DNA of 64,000 nucleotides, taken from contig NZ_JAVHUY010000003.1 of NCBI RefSeq assembly GCF_031085175.1, positions 62,001 to 126,000 of the forward strand, in the 5' to 3' direction. A program made the position numbers and the translations under genes. The notes under the pieces were generated by a model. The model had not been told where the DNA came from, made no database searches, and was given only the letters and a program-made list of their open reading frames with translations. The DNA comes from Phytohabitans maris. Its GTDB lineage: Bacteria; Actinomycetota; Actinomycetes; Mycobacteriales; Micromonosporaceae. Position 1 is the stretch's first letter; each line of letters starts with the position of its first letter. This document shows positions 50,884-60,803 of the stretch, piece after piece.

Positions 50884-51624
50884 ATGAGTTCTCACGTCGA
50901 GGTGGCCGCGGTGCGGGCGGTGGCGGTGACGAAACGGTTCGGTGTCGGGCCGGCGATGGTGACCGCGTTGGATGGGGTGACGGTGGCGGTGCCGGCGGGC
51001 CGGTTCACCGTGGTGATGGGGGCGTCGGGTTCGGGCAAGTCGACGCTGTTGCATTGTCTGGCCGGTTTGGACCGGGTCGATTCCGGTGTGGTGTACCTGG
51101 GGGACGTCGACCTTACTGGTTTGTCGGAGCGGGCGTTGACTCGGCTGCGGCGGGATCGGGTCGGGTTCGTGTTCCAGTCGTTCAATCTGCTTCCGACCTT
51201 GACCGCGGGGGAGAATCTGCTGCTTCCGTTGCGGATCGCCGGTCGGGTGCCGGACCGGGCGTGGACGGACCGGGTCGTGGATGTGGTCGGGTTGCGCGAC
51301 CGGTTGGCGCATCGCCCGGCGGAGCTGTCCGGTGGTCAGCAGCAGCGGGTGGCGGTGGCGCGGGCGTTGGTCGCGCGGCCGGCGGTGGTGTTCGCGGACG
51401 AGCCGACCGGCAACCTGGACTCGCGCGCGGCCGCTGATGTGCTGGCCCTGCTGCGCCGGTGTGTGGACGAGTTCGGGCAGACGGTGGTGATGGTGACCCA
51501 TGATCCTGTTGCCGCCGGCTACGCGGACCGGGTGCTGCTCGTGGCGGACGGGCGGGTGGTCGACGAGGTGGATGCGCCGAGCGTGGCGATGATTCACCGG
51601 CGGCTGGGTGGGGTGTCGTCGTGA
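50884..51624 (+). CDS. ABC transporter ATP-binding protein (MacB/LolD type, second system)
   Basis: 246 aa with Walker A GASGSGKST, VFQSFNLLP, signature LSGGQQQR, Walker B VVFADEP and MVTHDP. ATG 50884 is chosen because the ABC fold starts soon after; an upstream in-frame start at 50803 would add 27 residues without homology. It is paralogous to the ATPase at 11779-12528 and coupled to the permease by a GTGA overlap. Confidence 0.95.
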   Translation: MSSHVEVAAVRAVAVTKRFGVGPAMVTALDGVTVAVPAGRFTVVMGASGSGKSTLLHCLAGLDRVDSGVVYLGDVDLTGLSERALTRLRRDRVGFVFQSFNLLPTLTAGENLLLPLRIAGRVPDRAWTDRVVDVVGLRDRLAHRPAELSGGQQQRVAVARALVARPAVVFADEPTGNLDSRAAADVLALLRRCVDEFGQTVVMVTHDPVAAGYADRVLLVADGRVVDEVDAPSVAMIHRRLGGVSS

Positions 51625-53540
51625 TCTGGCGGCTGGTGCGGCGGGAGTTGGCGATGCGTTCGCGGCGGGCGGCGCTGACCGGTGTGGGCGCGGTGGTCGG
51701 GGTGGGGTTGATCTGCGGGACGTTGGTGCTGTTGGAGACGGTGGCGGCGACCGCCGGGGCGGACGAGGACGTGCGCCAGCTCGGCCAGCTCGTGCTGGTG
51801 GCCGGGGTGGTGGCGGTGCTGGTCGGCGCCGTTCTGATCAATGCCGCGTTCACGGTGACGGTCGCGCAGCGGACCCGGGAGCTGGCGCTGTTGCGGTGCC
51901 TGGGCGCCGACGGCGGCCAGTTGCGGCGGCTGGTCGGGCTGGAAGCGCTGGTCATTGGTGGGCTGGCCGGGTTGGTCGGATTGGGCGCCGGGGTCGGTGT
52001 CGCGGCCGGGCTGCGCGCGTACGTGAACTCGGACCTGTTCCCCAGTGGTGATCTGTCCGGCAGCGGGTTGGTCGTGTCGGCGCGGACGGCGGTGGTGTCG
52101 CTGCTGGTCGGCTGCGGCGTGACGGTGCTGTCGGCGCTGGCCCCGGCCCGCCGCGCCGGGCGGACCGCGCCGCTGGCCGCGCTGCGCGCCACCCCCGGCT
52201 CGGTGCGGCGGGCCGGCCAGGTCCGGCTGGTGGTCGGTGGTGTGGCTGTGGTGCTGGGGGTTGCCGCGGTGCCGTTCGCGGCGGTCGCCGGGCCCGGCGT
52301 GCTGCTGCTGCCGGCTGGCGTGCTGACGCTGCTGGGGCTCCGGCTGGTCGGCGCGCGGGTCGCCGGGCCGCTGGCCCGCCTGGTCGGGATACCGGTGGCG
52401 CGGACCCTGCGCCTGCCCGGCGCGTTGGCCCAAGCGAACACGGCGCGCAACCCGGAGCGAACCGCCGCCACCGCCTCGGCGTTGGCGATCGGTCTTGCCC
52501 TGGTCAGCTTCGTGCTGGTGCTTTCCGCGTCGACCAAGGCCGCGATCGAAGACGAGGGGGCCCGCACGCCCGAGCTGCATGTGCGGTACGAGCCGCGGGC
52601 CGGTGAGCGGGCCGGGATCGGGGCCGATGTGGTAGACCGGCTGGCCGGGTTGCCGGAGCTGGCCGCGGTCGCGCCGCTTCGGTCCGGCGAGGCGACCGTC
52701 GCGGGGCGGCCCGACCGGGTGACCGCGGTGGATCCGGAGCGGTACCGGCGGGCACAGCCGCTGAAGGTCGTCGCCGGCAGCGTCACCGACCTGGCCGCCG
52801 GCGGGCTCGGGGTCACCGAGCGGGTCGCCGCGACGCGGGGGTGGACGGTGGGCACGCCGGTGCCGGTGCGGCTCCCGGGCGGTGAGCGGACGTTGACGGT
52901 GCGGGTCGTGTACGCCGGTAACAGCTACCTGCCCGGCGCGGGCGACTACCTGATGGCGCAGGCGGACTACGCCGCCCTCGGCGGCGACCCGACCGTGCGT
53001 GACGTGCCGATGGCCGCCCGGGACGGCGTACCAGCCGGGGCCGTGCGGGCCGCGGTCGCGCGGGTGCTGGCTGTCGATCCGGCGCTGACCGTCGAGGACC
53101 GCGGCCAGGCCCGGCAGCGCTACCTCGGGCAGATCAACCGCTCGACATCGTTGTTTCTCGCCCTTGCCGGGCTGGCCGGGGTGGTCGGACTACTCGGCAT
53201 CCTGACGACGACGGCACTGTCCATCGTGGATCGGGCACGGGAGCTGGGCATGCTGCGCGCGGTGGGCATGGCCCGCCACCAGATCCGGTTGATGATCCGC
53301 GGCGAGGCGCTCATCGTCGCGCTCCTCGGTGTGCTCGGCGGCGGCGGACTCGGGCTGCTGTTTGGCTGGGGCGCCGCCCGGGTGCTGGCCGGCTCGTCCT
53401 CACCGACCCGGTTCACGGTGCCGACCGCCGCCCTTGCCGCCGTCGCGGCAGCGGCCGCCGTCGCGGGGGTCCTCGCCGCCGCGCTGCCGGCCCGTGCGGC
53501 GAGCCGGATCGAGGTGTTGGGTGCCATCGCCACGGAATAG
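51621..53540 (+). CDS. FtsX-type ABC transporter permease (second system)
   Basis: 639 aa, GTG start overlapping the ATPase stop. Two FtsX blocks are visible: helices with LALLRCLGADGGQLRRL in the first half and LGMLRAVGMARHQIRLM in the second, separated by an extracellular region of about 200 residues. It is shorter than the permease at 9284-11779. It likely exports or senses an envelope-active compound with the downstream two-component system. Confidence 0.93.
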   Translation: MIWRLVRRELAMRSRRAALTGVGAVVGVGLICGTLVLLETVAATAGADEDVRQLGQLVLVAGVVAVLVGAVLINAAFTVTVAQRTRELALLRCLGADGGQLRRLVGLEALVIGGLAGLVGLGAGVGVAAGLRAYVNSDLFPSGDLSGSGLVVSARTAVVSLLVGCGVTVLSALAPARRAGRTAPLAALRATPGSVRRAGQVRLVVGGVAVVLGVAAVPFAAVAGPGVLLLPAGVLTLLGLRLVGARVAGPLARLVGIPVARTLRLPGALAQANTARNPERTAATASALAIGLALVSFVLVLSASTKAAIEDEGARTPELHVRYEPRAGERAGIGADVVDRLAGLPELAAVAPLRSGEATVAGRPDRVTAVDPERYRRAQPLKVVAGSVTDLAAGGLGVTERVAATRGWTVGTPVPVRLPGGERTLTVRVVYAGNSYLPGAGDYLMAQADYAALGGDPTVRDVPMAARDGVPAGAVRAAVARVLAVDPALTVEDRGQARQRYLGQINRSTSLFLALAGLAGVVGLLGILTTTALSIVDRARELGMLRAVGMARHQIRLMIRGEALIVALLGVLGGGGLGLLFGWGAARVLAGSSSPTRFTVPTAALAAVAAAAAVAGVLAAALPARAASRIEVLGAIATE

Positions 53541-53559
53541 CCGCCGTAGGATCGGGCTC

Positions 53560-54537
53560 GTGCGCCGCGATGAGCGCTGGCTGATGCTGCTGGGCTGCCT
53601 GGGCCCGGCGGAGTTCGCGGGCCTGCTGTGGCTGGCCGAGCGCACCCCGTCACCGCCGCTGCCGGTAGCCGTTCCAGTGGCCTCGCTGGTGATCGCCGCG
53701 GCGGTGGGGCCGTGGATCGCGTTGGCCGCCGGGCGACTGCACACCGAGCCGTCCGCCGGCCGGGCGCTGCGTCGAGTGATCGGCGTCGCGGCGCTGATCG
53801 CCGCAGCGGGCACCGTCCTGGCCGCGCTGATCGGCACCGACAGCGCGGACGAGTCGTCATCAGTGGCACTGCTAGCCATCCTCGTCGCCGGGGCGCTCGC
53901 GCTCGTCGGCGCGGTGCTGCTGCCGTGGACGTTCCTGCTGGCCCGGACGCTGACCACCGAACGCGCCGCACGGGCCCGCGCTGAGGAACGCGCCCAGGTC
54001 GCCACCCACCTGCACGACTCCGTGCTGCAGGCGCTCACGCTGGTCTACAAACGGGCCGACGATGCCAGGGCGGTCCGCGCCCTGACCCGCGCCACCGAGC
54101 GGGACCTGCGGGCCTGGCTCTACGGCACCCCGCCGGCCGGTGACGACCTCGCCACGCAGCTGCGTCAGGTGGCCGCCCAGATCGAGGACCGCTACGACAT
54201 CACCGTAGGACTGTCCACCGTGGGCACCTGCCAGCTGACACCGCCGGCCCAGGCGTTCCTCGGCGCGGTCGGCGAAGCCCTGACCAACGCGGCCAGACAC
54301 GCCGCCGTGCCACAGGTCTCGGTATACGCCGAGGTGGCCGACACCGAACTGCTCGCCCTGGTCCGCGACCGAGGACGCGGATTCGACCCGGCCGTCCACA
54401 CCGGACCCCACCAGCGCGGCATCGCCGACTCCATCGAAGCCCGGATACGCCAGCACCGCGGCACCGCCACGATCCGGTCCGCACCCGGTGACGGCACCGA
54501 GGTGGAACTGCACATGCCTCTGGACGGTCCCCGATGA
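53560..54537 (+). CDS. Sensor histidine kinase (DesK-like)
   Basis: 325 aa from GTG 53560. About four N-terminal helices, His in THLHDSVLQALTLVYKRADD (HisKA_3) and an HATPase domain with GEALTNAARHA and RDRGRGFD. It lies 19 bp after the permease and overlaps the response regulator start (ATGA). Unlike the first system, the kinase follows rather than precedes the ABC genes. Confidence 0.92.
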   Translation: MRRDERWLMLLGCLGPAEFAGLLWLAERTPSPPLPVAVPVASLVIAAAVGPWIALAAGRLHTEPSAGRALRRVIGVAALIAAAGTVLAALIGTDSADESSSVALLAILVAGALALVGAVLLPWTFLLARTLTTERAARARAEERAQVATHLHDSVLQALTLVYKRADDARAVRALTRATERDLRAWLYGTPPAGDDLATQLRQVAAQIEDRYDITVGLSTVGTCQLTPPAQAFLGAVGEALTNAARHAAVPQVSVYAEVADTELLALVRDRGRGFDPAVHTGPHQRGIADSIEARIRQHRGTATIRSAPGDGTEVELHMPLDGPR

Positions 54538-55184
54538 GCGAGCAGGGCGAACAACAGATCCGAGTGTTCATCGTCGATGACCACTGCGTCGTGCGTTCCG
54601 GCGTACGGGCCGAGATCGGCGACACCGTCGTGGTCGTCGGTGAGGCAGGCGACGTCGCCTCGGCGGTCTCCGGCGTCCGCACCCTCCAACCCGACGTGGT
54701 GCTGCTGGACGTCCACCTGCCCGACGGCGGCGGACGGGCGATCCTCGACGCGGTCGCTCCCAGCCACCCGCACATCCGCTTCCTCGCCCTGTCCGTCTCC
54801 GACAGCCCGGACGACGTCCTGGCCATCGTCCGCGCAGGCGCCCGAGGCTACGTCACCAAAGCGATCACCGGACCCGACCTGTGCCAGGCCATCGCGCGGG
54901 TACACGCCGGCGACGCCTACTTCTCACCCCGCCTGGCCGTGTACGTCCTGGACGCCTTCCGCGGCACCGACCCGGTACCCCACCCGGACCTGGACCGGCT
55001 CACCAGTCGCGAGCGTGACGTACTGCGCCTGATCGCCGCCGGATACACCTACCCCGAAGCCGCCACCCGCCTGCACATCTCATCCCGCACGATCGAAACC
55101 CACGCCGCCGCCGTACTCCGCAAACTCCAACTGTCCAACCGCCGCGAGCTCGCCCGCTGGGCCAAAGCCAACCACCTCACCTGA
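54534..55184 (+). CDS. NarL/LuxR-family response regulator
   Basis: 216 aa. Receiver with FIVDDHCVVRSG and the phospho-Asp in VVLLDVHLPDGGG, Lys in GYVTKAIT; C-terminal HTH LTSRERDVLRLIAAGYTYPEAATRL. Last gene of the second exporter operon. The 140 bp that follow, up to the convergent gene at 55326, show nothing I can assign. Confidence 0.95.
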   Translation: MSEQGEQQIRVFIVDDHCVVRSGVRAEIGDTVVVVGEAGDVASAVSGVRTLQPDVVLLDVHLPDGGGRAILDAVAPSHPHIRFLALSVSDSPDDVLAIVRAGARGYVTKAITGPDLCQAIARVHAGDAYFSPRLAVYVLDAFRGTDPVPHPDLDRLTSRERDVLRLIAAGYTYPEAATRLHISSRTIETHAAAVLRKLQLSNRRELARWAKANHLT

Positions 55185-55325
55185 GAGCACACATTCAGCA
55201 CGGTCAACCGCCTGGCTGATCCGGCCGTAGTAGACCTGCGGCCGGTCGCCGCTGGCCCGGAAGCCGAAGCCGGCAGCCCGGCCACGGGAGCACCGGCGAC
55301 GCTGGGCCCGGTGCGGCCGGCTGGC

Positions 55326-56342
55326 CTAGCGGTCCAGCAGGCGGCGGGGGTTGCGTACCGCGATCTGATCGACGAGGTCCGCGTCGCCGCCGGCGAGCCG
55401 CGCGATGGCCGGCAGGATGCGGCGAAACAGGTGCTGGTAGCCGTTGCCGCCGTTGTGCCGCAGGTTGGCCTGGGTCCACACGTCGGCGCCGATCACGAGC
55501 TGGTCGGCGTATCCCCGCTCGATGAGCCAGCCGACCATGGCCAGGCGCTCCGCGTCGGTCGGGTTCCGCACCGACGGGTCGCCGTAGTAGAAGTCCGAGC
55601 CGAACGTGTCGTACCCGAGGACGGCGCCGCGCCGGGCGATCTCGGCGTGGTAGTCGGGGTCGAAGTGCTCGTCGAGGTGGCCGAGGATGACCCGGTCGGC
55701 GGGCATCCCCTCGGCGACCAGCTCGTCGAGCACGTCGAGCCCGGCCCGGCCGCGGAAGGAGAGGTGGACGTAGACCGCGGCCCCGGTCCGCGCGCCGGCC
55801 CGGCCGGCCGCCCGCAGCACCCGCCACTCGGCGTCGGTCACCGGGTAGCTGGTGCCGATCTCGCCGAGCAGCGCCGGCCGGATGCCGGTCCCGTCGATCC
55901 CGCGGGTGAGCTCCTCGACCATGCCCTCCGCGAGCTGGTCGACGTCGGCGCGGCGGACCGCCTCGGGCATGGTCTGCTCGACGTACCAGCCGCCGCCGAC
56001 GCAGACGTGCACGCCGCTGCGGCGCGCGATGTCCGGCAGCTCCGCCAGGCGCCGGCCCATCCCGGGCAGGGTCAGCTCGACGACGGCGCCGGCGCCGTCC
56101 GCCTTCGCCGCCACGAGCTCGGCGACCGCGACGTCCGGGTCGTGCAGGACCAGGTTCTCGGGTACCGAGAGCGCGTTCCAGCGCAGGTAGCCCATCAGCT
56201 CCGGGCCGATCGGCACGCCCTCCGGGGGCGGCTCCGGCGACGGCTTGCCCCACAGCCGCAGGTCGCTGAGGAGGTGTTCGTGCATCGACGTCAGGCCGAG
56301 CGCGTCGGCGGGTACCGGTCCGAGGACGGTGTGTATCGGCAT
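55326..56342 (-). CDS. Phosphotriesterase-family metal hydrolase
   Basis: 338 aa. Metal ligands are His21 and His23 (SMHEHLL), His in VYVHLSF and ILGHLDEH, and Asp in VIGADVW. Most family members are lactonases or amidohydrolases rather than true phosphotriesterases. It is 11 bp after the GMC oxidoreductase gene, so a lactone formed by that enzyme is one possible substrate (inference). Last gene of the minus-strand catabolic set. Confidence 0.9.
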   Translation of the reverse strand: MPIHTVLGPVPADALGLTSMHEHLLSDLRLWGKPSPEPPPEGVPIGPELMGYLRWNALSVPENLVLHDPDVAVAELVAAKADGAGAVVELTLPGMGRRLAELPDIARRSGVHVCVGGGWYVEQTMPEAVRRADVDQLAEGMVEELTRGIDGTGIRPALLGEIGTSYPVTDAEWRVLRAAGRAGARTGAAVYVHLSFRGRAGLDVLDELVAEGMPADRVILGHLDEHFDPDYHAEIARRGAVLGYDTFGSDFYYGDPSVRNPTDAERLAMVGWLIERGYADQLVIGADVWTQANLRHNGGNGYQHLFRRILPAIARLAGGDADLVDQIAVRNPRRLLDR

Positions 56343-56353
56343 CGGCGGTCCCG

Positions 56354-57868
56354 TCAGCGGGTGGCGATCAGAAAGCGGGCGACCCGTTCGCCGATCACGA
56401 CGGCGGGCATGGCGGTGGTCGCGCGCGGGACGGTCGGCATGATCGAGCAGTCGGCGACGAAGAGGTCCGCGACGCCGTGTACCCGGCCGTCGTGCCCCAC
56501 CACCGCGTCGGGGTCGGCGGCCGGACCCATCTTGCAGGTACCGACCGGGTGCCAGTAGTTGTCGGGGTTGGCCCGGATGTGGCGCAGGAGCGCGGCGCGG
56601 TCGGCGACGTCCGGCCCCGGCCGCAGCTCGCTCCCGACGACGTCGCGCATGCCGGGCGAGGCGGCGATGGCCCGCAGCTGCTCGATGCCCTCGGCGAGGA
56701 CCTGGGCGTCGTGCCCCTCCGGGTCGCCGAGGAAACGGTGGTCGATCAGCGGCTTCTCCTCGGGGTCGAGCGAGCGGATCCGGACGTGGCCGCGGGAGCG
56801 GGGCAGCAGGGCGCCGACGCCGCAGCTCCACCGCTTCTCCTTGCCCCTGTGGGTGGGGCTGTACGGCAGGAAGTGCATGTCGAACACGTCCGGGTCGAAG
56901 CTCGACGCCGCCTTGGCCATCGCCTGCTCGTCGGGGGCCCAGCCGCCCGCCCGCAGCCGGCTCATCGCCGCGCTCATCGCCTCCGAGCCGGCCCAGCTCA
57001 TCAGCAGGAACGGCTGGTCGTGCAGGTTTTCCCCGACCCCTGGCAGGTCGGCGACGACCTCGATGCCCAGCTCCTTGAGCAGGGTCGGCTCGCCGATGCC
57101 GGAGCGTTGCAGGACCTGGGGCGAGTTGTACGCGCCGCCGCAGACCACCACCCGACCGGCGCGGACGACGTGGCTCTGGCCGTGCCGGAGCACCACGACG
57201 CCGGTGGCCCGGCCGTTGCGGACCAGGACCCGGTCGACGTGCGCCCGCCCGGCGATGCGCAGGTGTTCCAGGTGCCGGACCGGGTCGAGGTACGCGAAGG
57301 CGGTGTTCCACCGGACGCCGTCGACGATGTTGTTGTCCTCGGGCGCGAACCCGGTCGTCTGGTCCAGGTCGTTGAGCGTCTCCAGCCGGGGCAGGCCGAT
57401 CGCGGAGCCGGCGTCGTACCAGGCGCGCTGCCACGGGGTCAGCTCCTCGGCGCGGTACCGCTTGACCCGCATGATCCGGGTGGCCTCGGCGAAGAGCGGG
57501 CGCAGCTCGTCCGCGCTCCACCCGGGGTTGCCGGCGGCGGCCCAGGCGTCGTAGTCGCGCCGGTGGCCCCAGGTCTGGGTGGTGCCGTTGAGGTCCGAGC
57601 AGCCGCCGATGGCCCGGGCCCGCTCGAAGGCGACCCTGGTCGGCAGCGTGTCGCCGGAGTCGTAGCCCCAGTCGTGGGAGCGGCCGAGCCGGGTCGCGTC
57701 CAGCAGGTCCGCGGGCCACGCGGCGGATCCGAAGGGGCCGAAGTCGGGGCCGGCCTCCAGCACCAGCGTGTCCACCCCGGCCAGCGCGAGCCGCGCCGCG
57801 ATGACGTTGCCGCTGGTGCCGCCGCCGACGACGACGGTGCCGGCCTCCCGCGGAAGATTCTCGGCCAA
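56354..57868 (-). CDS. GMC-family FAD oxidoreductase (choline/alcohol dehydrogenase type)
   Basis: 504 aa from TTG 57868, chosen because AGAGGG lies 5 nt upstream and the FAD motif begins soon after. ADP-binding GGGTSG (15-20) and Glu38 in LEAGPD; GMC signatures near GGCSDLNGTTQTWG and GGAYNSPQVLQRSGIG; catalytic His in NYWHPVGTCKMG; C-terminal TTAMPAVVIGERVA. It would oxidise a primary alcohol to an aldehyde or acid. It starts 11 bp after the YtcJ-like gene stop. Confidence 0.9.
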   Translation of the reverse strand: MAENLPREAGTVVVGGGTSGNVIAARLALAGVDTLVLEAGPDFGPFGSAAWPADLLDATRLGRSHDWGYDSGDTLPTRVAFERARAIGGCSDLNGTTQTWGHRRDYDAWAAAGNPGWSADELRPLFAEATRIMRVKRYRAEELTPWQRAWYDAGSAIGLPRLETLNDLDQTTGFAPEDNNIVDGVRWNTAFAYLDPVRHLEHLRIAGRAHVDRVLVRNGRATGVVVLRHGQSHVVRAGRVVVCGGAYNSPQVLQRSGIGEPTLLKELGIEVVADLPGVGENLHDQPFLLMSWAGSEAMSAAMSRLRAGGWAPDEQAMAKAASSFDPDVFDMHFLPYSPTHRGKEKRWSCGVGALLPRSRGHVRIRSLDPEEKPLIDHRFLGDPEGHDAQVLAEGIEQLRAIAASPGMRDVVGSELRPGPDVADRAALLRHIRANPDNYWHPVGTCKMGPAADPDAVVGHDGRVHGVADLFVADCSIMPTVPRATTAMPAVVIGERVARFLIATR

Positions 57869-57879
57869 GACAGCCCTCT

Positions 57880-59556
<1,677 letters not shown>

Positions 59557-59598
59557 CGACCAGCGCCGGTGCGGCCCCGGACCGGGCCGCACCCCCGG

Positions 59599-60675
59599 TC
59601 AGCCAGCGAGCCACTTGGTGTACCAGGCCAGCAGTTCGTCGTCGTGCTCGGCCCGGGCCTCGGAGTTCTGGTGGACGATCTGGGTGTGCGCCGGCGAGTT
59701 GACGATGTCCGCCTTCGTCGCGTCGTCCATGTGCGTGAACGCGTCCGGGTTGCCCGGCCCGTACCCGGTCGTCTTGGCGAACCGCGCCTGGCGTTCCGGC
59801 TCGTTGAAGACGTCGGCCAGGGCCTGGATGTTCGTCAGGTTGGGCGCGCTGGCCGGGATGGTCATGACGTTGGGGGCGACGATCGCCTGGTTCCAGGAGA
59901 TGGTGACGTCGACGCCCTGGCCCTTGAGGGCGAACGCCTGGCCGGACGGGCCGGCCACGACGGCCGCGGTCTTGGAGGTCAGCAGCTGCTGGATCTGCGG
60001 GTAGGAGGTGTAGAAGACCATGTTCGGCCGCAGCTCGTCGAGCTTCTTGGTGCACAGGTCGAGGTCGAGCGGGTACAGCTTGTCGGGCGCGACGCCGGAG
60101 GCCAGCTCGGCGATCTCGCAGGCGCTGTCGTAGCTTCCCGGGCTGCCCATCCAGCCGCGCTTGCCGGGAAACTTCCCGACGTCGAAGAAGTCGGCCCAGG
60201 TCTGCGGGCCGCCGTTGGGGAAGGTGGCGGTCAGGTACGCCTGGACGTGACCGACGTAGAAGGTGCCGAACGCGTAGTCGCGGATGTTCTCCGGCAGGTT
60301 GGTGTCGCGCCCGACGGCGGCGTCGAGGGGCGCGATGTTGTCCTTGTGCCGGTAGACGGTGTCGAGGCCGACGTGGATCGCGTCGTAGTCCCCCTTGCCG
60401 CCGGTGAGCATCGTGTTGGCGACGGCGTCGCTCTCCACCTCGGAGACCACCTCGACGCCGGTCTGCTTCGTGAAGTCGTCGAAGTACGTGGCGTAGCGGG
60501 CCTTGTTGGTGGGGCCGCCGAAGTCGGCCCAGACGATCTTTCCGCTCAGACCGCCCGACGACTCGGCCGGCTCGTCGGACGAACATCCGGTCAGGGCGAG
60601 CGCCAGCGCCGCCCCCGCGGCGAGCGCCGCGCGTAGTCCGCGGCCTCTGCCGCGCCGATGCGGGTGTATGGGCAC
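59599..60675 (-). CDS. Polyamine-type (PotD-like) extracellular binding lipoprotein
   Basis: 358 aa from GTG 60675, preceded by GGAGGAACTC. Lipobox LALTGC then SSDEPAES; mature part with KIVWADFGGPTNKARYATYFDDF and QQLLTSKTAAVVAGPSGQAF as in spermidine/putrescine-binding proteins. No permease or ATPase is in view; they may lie beyond the right edge. It presumably captures the amine or amide substrate of the neighbouring enzymes. Confidence 0.92.
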   Translation of the reverse strand: MPIHPHRRGRGRGLRAALAAGAALALALTGCSSDEPAESSGGLSGKIVWADFGGPTNKARYATYFDDFTKQTGVEVVSEVESDAVANTMLTGGKGDYDAIHVGLDTVYRHKDNIAPLDAAVGRDTNLPENIRDYAFGTFYVGHVQAYLTATFPNGGPQTWADFFDVGKFPGKRGWMGSPGSYDSACEIAELASGVAPDKLYPLDLDLCTKKLDELRPNMVFYTSYPQIQQLLTSKTAAVVAGPSGQAFALKGQGVDVTISWNQAIVAPNVMTIPASAPNLTNIQALADVFNEPERQARFAKTTGYGPGNPDAFTHMDDATKADIVNSPAHTQIVHQNSEARAEHDDELLAWYTKWLAG

Positions 60676-60740
60676 GAGTTCCTCCACGTGGTTTCATGCC
60701 GTGATCAGCAACTATGCCGACGCCAACCCCAGACGTATCC

Positions 60741-60770
60741 ATTTAACCCGTGATTGGATCCCAAGCTCAA
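60741..60770 (-). promoter_or_regulatory. Predicted promoter of the binding-protein gene
   Basis: On the minus strand TTGAGC (60770-60765), an 18-bp spacer and TTAAAT (60746-60741), inside an AT-rich patch of the 128-bp gap after the dimethylformamidase large-subunit gene. Single-site prediction. Confidence 0.4.
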
Positions 60771-60803
60771 GATATGCATCCACACAATCGCGTCTCGTTC
60801 TCG

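Noticed and set aside
50592-50885. A 97-codon minus-strand ORF in the gap before the second ABC operon.
   Set aside because: The first half is the antisense of the promoter region and has odd composition; only the last 55 residues look protein-like. At most a remnant.
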